64,000 bases of DNA from Parastagonospora avenae f. sp. tritici 18332-5. Its lineage: Eukaryota; Ascomycota; Dothideomycetes; Pleosporales; Phaeosphaeriaceae. The stretch's first letter is position 1; each line of letters opens with the position of its first letter. Below are positions 33,479-43,876 of this stretch, in pieces. The stretch is from the NCBI GenBank assembly GCA_022559985.1, contig JAFJTR010000116.1, forward strand, positions 17,552-81,551, given 5' to 3'. The notes beneath the pieces are model-generated. The model was not told the origin of the DNA, searched no databases, and saw only the letters and a list, made by a program, of their open reading frames with translations. The position numbers were made by a program, and so were the translations under genes.

Positions 33479-35784
33479 ATGATGGGTGAGCTTCAGCAGG
33501 AGCAGTATTCGGACCTCATTTATCGTGGACGACGAGCCCTCTCCTTTCCTATCTACGAACCGCTAGACAAACCCGCCAACAACATGGGCCGTTCCTACCG
33601 AACGCTGTCGCCGAGACGAGAGCCATACTATGCTGAAGGTAGGTCTACTCTCCATGAGCGTCGTTTTCGAACGTCACTGACAGCAGCGCAGGCGAAGAAA
33701 TAACCCCGAAGCTCAAGCTAAACCTCCGGCGTCCCATCATGATGGATACTCCGCCAGGCTCACCGAGTGACGGCTTTAACCCATCAGGAACACCGACTAA
33801 GCAGACGGTGTCGACGATAAGCACGTTCGGGCTTTTGACGCCTTGCACGCCTAACTTTGGCGACTTTTTCCGTCACACTCCAGCAAGTCCTGCCACTCTA
33901 AGCCGGGTTGACGATTCTCCTGTCGGAGAACAGCATGACGGCGACGTCGGCACCAATGTAGACGACGGTTACGATTCGGATGAGCCACTTGCAACTCAGT
34001 TTGACAAGCTGCAACAGCAGATTCGAGACGCTGAGCTCGCTGCAAGCCTTAGCGAAGAAGCTATTTCCGGTCGAAGCCGTCGGAGCACGCGCTTGGCACT
34101 GAAGGACGTTGTCAAAGGTAAGCTTTCATGTCTGATCTCGAGACTGTATAGTAACGTTTAGCTAGCCGTCCCCACCAAACCCGTCGAGGGCGCTGCAACT
34201 ATCGAGTCGAAGAAGCCAGCAAGCCCCGTTGCACCGGCTCGAAATGTCTCTTCTCCAGAGTCGAGCTTGGCAGCAGATGCAGTTGTGCATCTTCCACCAG
34301 ATGTCAATCCTGCCGTTCTCACGTTGGACTGGCAGCTCCAATACCCTCCTGGCGGCAGCACGCATCCCAGTTATCCATACCCGCAGATGGACCCCCGCCT
34401 GTTCTTCGATCCCGTGCACGTGCCCATCGTCGACGGTCTACCCAACGTCTTCCGCGTTGCGCCCCTACTCTTGCCGATTGGATGGCGCCATGTCTCATGG
34501 TCTGGGTTCTTGCCGATTGTGTTCGATCCGTATCAGCAAGCGTTCAAGCTGACTCCTATCGGACCGCTCCCACTCCCATGCGAAGAAGTTCATCAGGGCG
34601 GTTTGGCGAAGTATGTGCCGGGCGGCAAGGAACATCCTGAAGCAGGGCTGCTACCCGATGTCGTACCCCTTAGCGACGGCTTAGATGTGTTGTACAACTT
34701 CGAAGGTGTTGATTGGACTTTGCCATGGCCAAAGGGCGGGAACTTCGACGGCTCAAGAGCGGACGGAATGTCTTCGGCTACAAGAGGCTACCCATCACCA
34801 ACGTCCAGCGCGGGAGCACGGTCAGCAATAGCCAAGCCGGCAATCTTGCACTATGTCGAAGATCGAGACTGTCCAGACAACGTCATCGACATCCATGACG
34901 CTTGGCGCTCGATTGCTGAAAAATGCGATGCATCATTCTTCAGGTTTGAACCTACTTCAGGCAAGTCTTGGAAGAACACGGGCATTACAGCCACCACCAA
35001 GAAAATGAAGCAACCCATTGCGAGCCTCTTAGCCTCCGCCCTTGCCCAGACCATCGCATCGCCTGCCAATCCCATTGCGAGCTACCTGATCAAGCAGAAC
35101 AAGAGAGAGTTTTGCCAGTTCAAAAGCGTCTCCCCACCTGTGCACGTCAATATAACGCTTCTCGGAGATATTGAGTTCACCCTGAAAGAGCTACTTTGCT
35201 TCTTTCCGTCACACTACATGTGGCGCAAGGGTGGCGACCGTCTCTTCAGGTCAGGTATGCCCAACGGAGACATCGCAGCCATGCTCAACATGACGCGTCA
35301 GCTTTCGGGCGATTCGAGCAAAAAGACAGATGCGATCAGCCGCGTTCTCAACTACGAGACAGCATCCGACGGTTCCGGCGAAAAGGTCCGCATTGTGCGC
35401 TACAATGATGAAACAGAAGCACACGGGTATACAGCGGAGGGATGGACTTTTGACGCGTGGGAGCTCATCGACTACCCAATCCTTGCTCTAGCACACGGCG
35501 TCGTCACTTTGCCTGAAGGTCCTGATGCCGGACCATTGACAGAACTTATCAAGTACTGCGAGGAGAATGGAAAATATAACGTCATGCTTGGTCAAGTGTC
35601 AGGTGCGCTTCAAGAGGCGGGCATCTCGTCACTGATCGAGTCGAGTGAAGGAACGTGTCCGGACAAAGAGGTGTTGCACAGGCATGCTGCAATGCTGAAG
35701 GAGGACAAGAAGAGGGTCAAGGAGACACTGAAGCGGTCGGCGGAGGAGGCTGGCAGCAAGCCTAAGAGAATGAAGTTCGAGTAG
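33479..35784 (+). CDS. Hypothetical protein, member 1 of a three-copy local family
   Basis: Three exons: 33479-33638, 33692-34117 and 34166-35784, with introns of 53 and 48 bp, the second ending CTAG; 734 residues. The first 215 residues are disordered with basic stretches. A middle region of about 230-390 is Pro/Trp-rich (QLQYPPGG, FDPVHVPIVDG, GWRHVSWSGFLP). The core shared with the genes at 38074 and 43877 has block 1 at about 532 (FTLKELLCFFPSHYMWRKG) and block 2 at about 644 (LPEGPDAGPLTELIKYCEEN). The C-terminus is Lys/Arg-rich (KPKRMKF), suggesting a nuclear protein. I do not recognise the domain. The block spacing (about 112 residues) is close to that in the two paralogues. Confidence 0.7.
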
Positions 35785-36000
35785 ACGGCGACGGTGACGG
35801 TGCAGGATGACTAGATTTGGAAGCACCTCGGTGCTTGGCACGATGCGTTTGCAGGTGAGTTTGAAAAGATTTGAACAAATTCGGCACAACTTCACTCGCA
35901 AAGTTTGCAGCAGCTAGGTTGCAACATCCGCCATCGATTGGAAACCTTTACCCCATAGTTTTGCAATAAATTCAAATTGATGAAAACCGTGCGACCCCTT

Positions 36001-36397
36001 TCAATGAGTGTAAGGCATCGCATTAACGACACCAAGTCCGCAGGCCGGCGCAGGTGATGGACATCCACCCTTCGATCCGATATAACATCCAATGGCTGCA
36101 GCATGCTTCATTAGACATTTCTGTCGTCTGCGTCAGCATGTTCACACCATCGCAACACAGGTTCCTTACCTCGTTCTCGCTAAGCAAATTCATAGGTACG
36201 ATCGGCTGCGGGCAATTGCACGGCTCTTTGAACGTCGGTGTGTGCTCATGATGATGATGTTTCGTCCTGTTGCCCCGATGCGTCTTGTTCGGCGGTGCAT
36301 CCGCAGTCGGCACAAGGCTAGCCGCCGGCGCAGCCCACGGCCAGGGCTTCGCAGCGACAACAGTCGCGGAGACAATCGCAATGATTTCGAAACGCAT
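36001..36397 (-). CDS. Small secreted cysteine-rich protein (candidate effector)
   Basis: Exons 36397-36170 and 36120-36001 around a 49-bp GTAAGG..ACGACAG intron; 115 residues. MRFEIIAIVSATVVAA is a signal peptide, probably cut before KPWPW. The mature part has a Pro/Ala stretch, a His-rich patch (KHHHHEH) and six cysteines (EPCNCPQ, KCLMK, GCYIG, GGCPSPAPAC), then a Gly/Val tail. Size, signal peptide and even cysteine count fit fungal small secreted proteins; a role in host or microbe interaction is only possible. If the intron is retained the frame is also open, giving 124 residues with eight cysteines and a different C-terminus. I prefer the spliced form because its tail looks more natural. 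Confidence 0.6.
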
Positions 36398-38073
36398 GCT
36401 GATCGCTGATGCTGGACTCAAACGTGGTGGTGCTTGTCAGTGCGAAGAAGAGCCAAGATCACGAACCACAAATGCGGGATCCTACGACTTTTCTACATTT
36501 TGACAGTGCGCCACGCGGCTTGCAGGCTGTACGGGTGTCTTGCAGGCCAAGTACGCGGCTCAATATGTTTTGATGAATGTTGCATTTCGCGTTGCAGTAG
36601 AGCGGGCCACTGGGGACTAGGCCGGCTAAAGAGGCGCATCTCAATATAGCAATACGTGATCGATGTGCTGGGCCCGATTGGCGGACGGGAGGAATCTGGG
36701 GAAGAGCCTGTTCTCGATGCATTGTTAGCAGATGGGGGCGAGTTGTAACGGCAATAACGATACGAGGCTGGGCCTTTCGTAGTTCAGGATTCCGGTTCAG
36801 TGAATGCCTTTATTTCGAAGTTTGAAAGACGTCGATTCTTGAGTATAACTCCAGAGGTTCTAGATTGTGCAAGCGCTTTTCGTGGAGACGTTCTGTCGCT
36901 GAAAATACAGTCAGTACATTTCTTCTGAGGGCATCGGAAGACACCCTGTTGGCTTCCAGAAGTATGGATGTATCGATTTCCTTGTTTGATGATACGCGTC
37001 TCTATTCGCTTGCGCCATGACCTGACACGCGATGGATGGAGAGAAAGAAGCCGTGCATTTCACGTGTCGGTGAACACGCTAGCCTTAACGGCCACCAGAT
37101 CAAGCTAGTGCATTCCTCGAGTCTCACGGGCATTTCGAGGCTTCAGCGCTTCCATCTCAGCACTCATCACTTATCGATGTAGACACAACATCTCGACTTC
37201 ACATCTTCTTTCGTCTGCTCCACGATAGCGATCCCTGTCATCATCGGCGAAACCTAAATGTCTAGGGTCACCAATGCTATTGTCGCAGGGCAGCTTCGTC
37301 TCTCCAATGCGCACTCGACGTTGTTCTTACCCAGGTATCATGTTCAGTCGCCTAATGGAAATTGTATTTGCTGCTTTGTGTCGGCCATAGGGCTTATTCC
37401 TTGGCGCATGAGTGATGACCCAGGTTCCGTTTTCACCTAGGCCTGTTTCGGCCTAGCTCCTTCACCCTCTCTCTTTTGCGTATAGAGGCTCTCTCTCCCA
37501 TAGCCTAATAGATTATGATTCTCCTCAACCTCTACGCTTGACACTTTGGTACCCCCCATTTTGCGATGTGTAGGGAAAGTATTTTTGCTTTCTTCGCTCC
37601 TGTCTAGGACGTTGCCCCTTATGAACGCAGCGCTGAAGCAACACAAGTCGATATGGCGCGAACACAAATACCAGCTTCGACACAATGCACCAATATCAAG
37701 AGCAAGGTATTCTCCGAAGCATTGTGCTGGATGCAGCTCTCTTTGTCTTGTGCAACCCTTTGTAGTTTCACCCTACCACCCTTCAGATTTTCACAATGTC
37801 TTTCAACCATTTTCAACAACGGTGCTACCTACTCGAGGTACTCATTTCACTTTCGCATGCGCTGTTGCCTTCGTGACAGTACAATGCCACACGCGTTGTG
37901 AATTGACATTTCTCTACCAATAATCGAACAATCCTATTCCTACAAAGCTTCCCACAAGAGCATCCCAAGCTCAAATTACATTTCCGCTCTACCAACCGAA
38001 AATAAGAGAAAACTTCACCGATCACCTAGCAAAGTTTTTCTATCACTGACCAAATCGAAAACGCTCAGCAACG
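36398..38073. other. Intergenic, no gene seen
   Basis: No coding signal could be supported. The last 500 bp before the ATG at 38074 are C/T-rich on the plus strand and look like a promoter and leader. Confidence 0.45.
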
Positions 38074-39735
38074 ATGAAATACACTCGTACTGACCGCTTA
38101 AGTTACCAGGAGCGTTCCATGTCTCCCGAGGTCTCACCTACACGTCTGGACTTTGCGCATCACGCGGCAGTGGCTTCACGGACTCAACCTGCACTTGCAG
38201 TTCTGCCATCACTGAAATTGGTATCTGCCCATGCCGGAACTTCGCAGCTCACACATGCAAATGTCTTGGGCATGCTGAAAGAAGCAAAGGCGGATGCTAC
38301 GGAACGGTATGCTTCGACTCCCCACCTGCTGGACCTTCTCCAGCTGGCTTATGATGGACGTATCGATGACTGTAGAGCAAAGAGACGTGGGCCTGTTGAG
38401 ATTCTGCGGTCATGTGCTCTCAATGAGCGTAAATTGTTCAACAGCTATAACATTCATCGCATGGGAGGCCTAGAGAACAAACTGGATCCTGACATCGAGG
38501 AAGATCTGGAGTCGTTCCCATTTCGCTGTACAGTCGTAACATGCGGCTTCCATTCACTGGCCGAGGATCTGAAGCCCATTCGTCAGTCAAATGCACATGC
38601 GAAGGCCAATGACGTGCAATATCGGAAACACGCTGCGTTTTCTGAGGTCCCACGCGCGGAGCTTACAAAGGACAAGACGGACAAGAACACCTACAACAAG
38701 CTGCAAGGTGCACCGCCCGCCAACCTCGCCTTTCCAGCCGGTAACTTCACTATTCCCGAAATTGCGGCATTCCATCCCGAAGCGATCAAGTCCTGGGATA
38801 TGATTGACCGCTTCTGCGCAAATGGAGGATCGTCAGCCGTCTATACGGCTATGATAAATCACTACCGAATCATGCCTCGCGGCCCGGTGACAAACAACAG
38901 CGTCTACCGCATGATGAAGGGCCCCATGCAGAAGCGCGGAACTGTCGATGAGAAGTTCAAGGACTGGACTGTTGGCATTCACAACAATATCGAAGGCCTT
39001 GAAGAGGTCGATCCTGAGAGCATCAGCGTCACCGGCTTTCGTACCCCTATGGATGGCAAGAACCCATGCGTAGCCTCGCCAATCCCTATTCGGAATTTCG
39101 CCAATGGTATAAAGACGTTCCCCACTGGCCCCGATGCTTTGGATCTGACCCGCGCTGTCCAGTACTGCCAGAATCATCCGGACGAGCAGTGGGTGTACCC
39201 GACCGACTATGAGCGTCTTATCAACCTAATAGGTCCAGCCACGGTGAAGCGAGCTCATCTTGATGGTGCAGCTTTTGTTCGTTACACCACAATCAAGTTG
39301 GCTGCTGGCGTCAAGAACGTCGTCGGCCGCAAGCGCGATGGACGGGGTCGTCTGCAGAAGGAAGACTCGGAAGAGGAAGACTACCCAGATACTGATTCTG
39401 ACGACGAATCCGATTCCGATATTGACTTAAACGCCATGGATCAGCGTGGTAACAAGCGCAAGGCTTTCTTCAATGTATCCGATGAATCTGACGAAGGTTA
39501 TGAGTCTCGCAACACCTCAGGCAAACGTCCAAAGCTCGCGCCGCGACGTCTTAACAAGCAGTCAACACTGCGCATGCTCTCCGATGATGACATCGATTCT
39601 GAATCTGATAGCGAGCTCTACCAGGGCCCGAAGAAGATGAAGAAGATTGCAGAAGTTCGCCGCTCGGGACGCGCTACCAAAGTCACACAGTCGTACTTGG
39701 TTCATCTGGACGATGTGATGGACGAGGAGGAGTAA
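38074..39735 (+). CDS. Hypothetical nuclear-type protein, member 2 of the three-copy family
   Basis: A 553-residue single-exon frame with an ATG at 38074 (ACGATGAAA). The N-terminal 200 residues are helical (NVLGMLKEAKADATERY, RRGPVEILRSCALNERKL). The shared core follows: block 1 at about 224 (FTIPEIAAFHPEAIKSWDM) and block 2 at about 340-375 (PIPIRNFANGIKTFPTG, then PDALDLTRAVQYCQN). The C-terminal 140 residues alternate acidic runs (SEEEDYPDTDSDDESDSD) with basic ones (GKRPKLAPRR, GPKKMKK) and end DVMDEEE. This mix is common in chromatin-associated proteins, so a nuclear role is inferred. The core domain is not one I recognise. Paralogues lie at 33479-35784 and 43877-45928. Confidence 0.72.
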   Translation: MKYTRTDRLSYQERSMSPEVSPTRLDFAHHAAVASRTQPALAVLPSLKLVSAHAGTSQLTHANVLGMLKEAKADATERYASTPHLLDLLQLAYDGRIDDCRAKRRGPVEILRSCALNERKLFNSYNIHRMGGLENKLDPDIEEDLESFPFRCTVVTCGFHSLAEDLKPIRQSNAHAKANDVQYRKHAAFSEVPRAELTKDKTDKNTYNKLQGAPPANLAFPAGNFTIPEIAAFHPEAIKSWDMIDRFCANGGSSAVYTAMINHYRIMPRGPVTNNSVYRMMKGPMQKRGTVDEKFKDWTVGIHNNIEGLEEVDPESISVTGFRTPMDGKNPCVASPIPIRNFANGIKTFPTGPDALDLTRAVQYCQNHPDEQWVYPTDYERLINLIGPATVKRAHLDGAAFVRYTTIKLAAGVKNVVGRKRDGRGRLQKEDSEEEDYPDTDSDDESDSDIDLNAMDQRGNKRKAFFNVSDESDEGYESRNTSGKRPKLAPRRLNKQSTLRMLSDDDIDSESDSELYQGPKKMKKIAEVRRSGRATKVTQSYLVHLDDVMDEEE

Positions 39736-40164
39736 GACGATGACTATGCATTTGAACCTGCAGGCTCCGTATGAACCTTCAGGCCTGTGCCTCATTATTA
39801 TTCCTGTATCACTTCACTATCGCAAAGCAAGTATCGCTGCCTTACGCGCACCACTAATGTGGTGGCCCGGCAATGTAGCATAGCACAATCTCACATGAAA
39901 AAGTCGTTAATTTCTTCACTTTATATAATCAAAGTTTACATTCTATACTGTTCTCTCACTCGTTATACGAGGCGGCTGCGGTGTGTCTGTGCATACTAGT
40001 ATTTGCCTCTTCTGAAAATACCCCGCCTTCACCTTCACTGCTCCCCGTGCCAGGTCTTGGCGGCCGTGTCTATGAGTTTAGCGTTGACCCACGCTTTCTC
40101 TCACCACGACCACCGCAACTTTGATTCGCCTCAGCGCACAAAGCATACGTGCTCTAGCAGCACT

Positions 40165-40823
40165 ATGGCATCCAGTAGGGCAAACTATTGTTGGCTCAAC
40201 GACCGCTACAAGGCACCGGCTACCGCATCGCAACCGAGCCCGGTTTTTGAAGCAGTGCGCAACCATACTTCTGCTCATCGCGGGAACCTCGGAACCTCAG
40301 TGAAGCAGGCAATTGACTGTGAGCCGTACTACTCAAGCAAGGTTGACCGAGGTGTCACTAACACGAACAGCCAACGAAGAATCCTCCCGGTCTGCGGTCA
40401 ACCCGTTCAAAGGAAAAGATCAAGCCAGAACTTGCGGCCCATTCCGATACCGTCAAGACAGAGCTTCAGATCGTCATGCTTGAGGTTTGTTTTTCTGTTA
40501 AACCTCATCTGAAACTCTACTGACCTTCCATAGCGCAGCCAAGGTCCGATTCAGCTCGCGGTTACCCTCTTCCGCCTCCACCTCGTGCGTGAAGTGATCA
40601 ACAGCAAGCTTACGATCGCCTCGATGCCAAGAAGAGAAAGATTAACGAGGACAAGAGACAGATCATGGAAGAGCAGCGTCGCATCCAGATCCGGGCTGGC
40701 AAACGCCGAGACCAGCTCAAAGCAGCTCGCGAACTTGTGCGCAGGGCTGAAGCCGAAAAGCAGATTGCGCTTGCCAATGCCCGAAGGTACACTGGAATTC
40801 GCGCGATCCGTCCTGGTCGCTAG
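40165..40823 (+). pseudogene. Three-exon gene with two in-frame TGA codons
   Basis: Exons 40165-40318, 40371-40484 and 40534-40823 are separated by introns of 52 and 49 bp with good signals (GTGAGC..CACTAAC..AG; GTTTGT..CTGAC..TAG). The phases agree throughout and the total is 186 codons. Two TGA codons interrupt it, at 40481-40483 and 40590-40592, both where CGA (Arg) would fit. The second is followed by a strongly helical, charged segment (DRLDAKKRKINEDKRQ, RRAEAEKQIALANARR) that ends at TAG 40821-40823. An upstream part holds a Pro-rich patch (YPLPPPPRA). No family was recognised. It could also be a shorter gene ending at the first TGA, or the calls could be sequencing errors. Confidence 0.45.
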
Positions 40824-41214
40824 CTACCTAGGGAACGGCGCCTTTGAACTTTGTGGTGGTTGCTCGAAGTCTTGATTGCAGGTTCTTTGCCATGAATCGA
40901 ACCCTGGATCGAACGCAGAGCAAGGCACCCGGGGAGCATTACGGCGCACAGCCTTTATGGATGGTCTGATCTTTTCAGCTGTTCTTATCGAACACAGAAG
41001 GCGCTGTGCTGGTCTCACCATTGTAGAGTAATTATCGAGATACTATGGTATCAGAGAAAATTGATGCCTTCATCAACTTGCCCCAGTATCTTTATTAAAC
41101 TTGTGACTCATGATTCTCATATGTAATCAAGCGGACAATCCCAGATTTTTCTACAGTCCGAAACAGGTCATCTTGATCCACTATCGAAAGCAAATCCATA
41201 CGGCTGATAGCACC

Positions 41215-41869
41215 ATGTGCCCCATTCCCACAGAGTTGGAAGACTTCGTTGTGGACGATGGCATGTGCGATTGCTGGGGCGATGCAGACTACGAGCCAAC
41301 TGAAGAACTGAAGATTCTAATGAGCCAATGCGAGCGCGAACATCTCCAGGATGAAGAATCAGGTACAAAATTTGAAAGCGATCGTTAGAATTTTGCTGAT
41401 TGTGACTTCTATAGAGCTGGAAGACTTCGAGATCCCGACACCGCGCAAGGCCAAGTCGTTTCAGCAGCGTCTGGCGGAGAAGAAGACGCGAGAAAAGCGG
41501 TTGGCCATGGCAAAGGAAGCTCGTCGCTGGCATATGAATCAAGAACTCTCCGAGATGCAAGTGCCTACAGCTTGGTCACCTTCCACTTCCACTCTCAGGA
41601 AGAAGAAGATGGCCCCTCTACCGAAGATCTCCCCGCTGCGATTAAACTCCGCCACTGCATTAAGGCAGAAGCCTGAGGCAATTCAAACGACACGCCGGGG
41701 CGTTTTCCTGCAGTATGGGAGCGATCGTAGCGAGGATCCATCGTTGAGCTCGAATAGGTTCAAGACACCCACAAAGAGCAAGGATGCGGACACGATGTCG
41801 GTGAGAAGCGTTATGAGTACCGTTACGCGTCAGAGGATGCTCTATGCGCTTGAATGGGACTCGAAATGA
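41215..41869 (+). CDS. Hypothetical protein
   Basis: Exons 41215-41362 and 41415-41869 around a 52-bp GTACAA..TATAG intron; 200 residues. The acidic N-terminus (MCPIPTELEDFVVDDGMCDC) contains three cysteines. A short ELEDF motif occurs twice, once on each side of the intron. The second exon starts with a basic coiled-coil-like segment (KSFQQRLAEKKTREKR) and continues into a Ser/Pro/Arg-rich disordered tail. No signal peptide. No family recognised. It lies between members 2 and 3 of the three-copy family. Confidence 0.55.
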
Positions 41870-42718
41870 TACCTGAGAGATGAATTCATGGTCGAAGTTC
41901 GGGACGCGAAGCTTTTTGTCGGCGTTTGTCAGTGATTTAGAGTTGCGCAATTAAGAACGAACGATTCCTTCAGGATGGAAATACTACCTTTGCCAGTAGC
42001 ATTTCGATTGAGCAAACGCCTCTGGCGTAAGGCCTCGGAGGCAAGAGAATTGTAATAGTAATTTTTCAAGGTAGGTGAGGCGACATTTCTGCGAGCGATC
42101 GCGTCCTTCACCGCGACTATAGCTCATCAACAGTAGCTCATTGAATCAACATGATAAAACGATACTAATCATTCTGTAGGTGACATGTGTCCGTGTTTAC
42201 GTCGCCGGGAACTTCTTTTAAGCTTCCTAGAGGTTTTCGCAGTCTCATCATGGAAGCTATGATCGAGAACAGCAACCAAATGGTAGAGATCGCTTGCGAC
42301 GTGTCATCTAGCAAGCACTGACAATTACCCTTGGTCACATGGTCTACTCGTTGGGTGTGCGGTAGCAAACGGCCGTCACTGAAGTTTGGTACAATGACAC
42401 TAGGCTTACAAGCTAAGAGGCACAATTACCTGCGGTACCATGGGTGAGACATGGCTAGGCAGTACAGGTCAATAGAAGCATTGAGAAAGATCTTATATGC
42501 ATATAAAGCGCTCACCCTCACCACTGCAGCTGAGAATCTCCTGGTTTATCGCGCCGACACTGCAGACCTAGCTACTGGGTTGAACAAGCTAAGCACGCCT
42601 CCAACAAGACACACAGCATCCGACCGACAAACTTTGCTAAGGATACCGAGTGTAGCAAAGACCGAGAACATAACTTCCACGTCGCTGAAGTCAGCCTGAA
42701 CAGCATAAGCTTGGCAAT
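41870..42718. other. Intergenic, no gene seen
   Basis: AT-rich interval without a supportable frame on either strand. Confidence 0.45.
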
Positions 42719-43648
42719 ATGAGTTATTTTTACAGACCTCACAGAATCCCAATGACTGCAGAGACAAACATGCGGCCTTCCACAGATCGCACGATAGATG
42801 CATCCTTCAGACGACAATCTTTTGATCACATTCGAAGGTGCCAAACTCAGCCTGACCACATAGCGGTTGGTGTTCCACATCAGAGCGAGGGAATTGCATC
42901 TAGCGATCACCAGGACCACAATGCCGATATTACAAACGACTGGTATCAGGAATGGAGAACAGCATCCAAATACCCGCTCCCTTCAAATATCAGGCCTATA
43001 GGTATCTTTAATGAGCCAGCATGGGGTCATCAAAATGCTCCTGAGTGTAGGCCGAACGAAGCCTGGCTCGACCACCACTATCCTGACATGGTGCCGGAAG
43101 GGCGCGTGCAGCGAAACTTGAGAGTGGCGCGTGAAGAAAGGCGCTATCTTGAGGAAGATTTACAAAGTGCAGTAAGGCAGACAGAACGCACTATGGGCAG
43201 ACGGGATGTGACAGAGGCCGCGTGAAGGTCGAATGTGGTCGATTTGACTGGCGACTCACTGGACAAGGGCAGAGATTTCTGGATTATATGTACGGACCGC
43301 ACACAGATTGAGAGATACAAACTAACATCTTTGACCGGTGACCACGACTTTGGCATGTACTATAGGTCTTTTCACCACGACCCAAGCTCTCGCCAGGATT
43401 CACCCGCACAGCATTTCGATCATTACAGTCTCTCGCTTCCTACACACCACAAATCAAGGACCAATTTCACGCGGCATTCTTATAGTATCTGCGCCGATGA
43501 CATAGTGCATCCGTATCCACGTTTTACGCCAGGGCGACGGTCGCTGTACGACTACAGCCAGCCTGACTCCGTCCATAGGCGCAGTGCAGTGAATCAACCT
43601 GGTGACTACGCACCGCAGGAGCCCAATCGATACATGTTCACACAGTGA
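42719..43648 (+). CDS. Hypothetical protein, two exons
   Basis: Exons 42719-43221 and 43273-43648 across a 51-bp GTGAAG..GGGCAG intron; 292 residues if spliced so. Without splicing, the frame stops at TGA 43223-43225. The protein is polar and disordered, rich in His, Arg, Gln, Tyr and Pro (MSYFYRPHRIPMTAE at the start; RFTPGRRSLYDYSQPDS near the end), with one charged helix (REERRYLEEDLQSAVRQ). Its function is unknown. The donor is non-ideal, so a 168-residue unspliced product is the alternative. Confidence 0.45.
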
Positions 43649-43876
43649 TCAAATCGCCATAGTAAAGAAACAAGGCTTCTATCTGTCACTTCACTATCTC
43701 CCGACCCACTAGCGCGTTCCTCAGTATACTAAACCGCTCTGAGAACTCTCCCTCTAGTCTACTATCTCGACCAACATCCCCTCATCACAACTCGACTCTC
43801 TCCACCCGCTCGCAGTATCGAACACGTCCACGCGGCATACGCAGAAAAAACCAAAGCGCGTTTCGGTTTTAAGAGG

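Noticed and set aside
33479..33691. GTG at 33473 as start of family member 1
   Set aside because: Fungal genes start with ATG; the tandem ATGs at 33479 and 33482 follow directly in frame.
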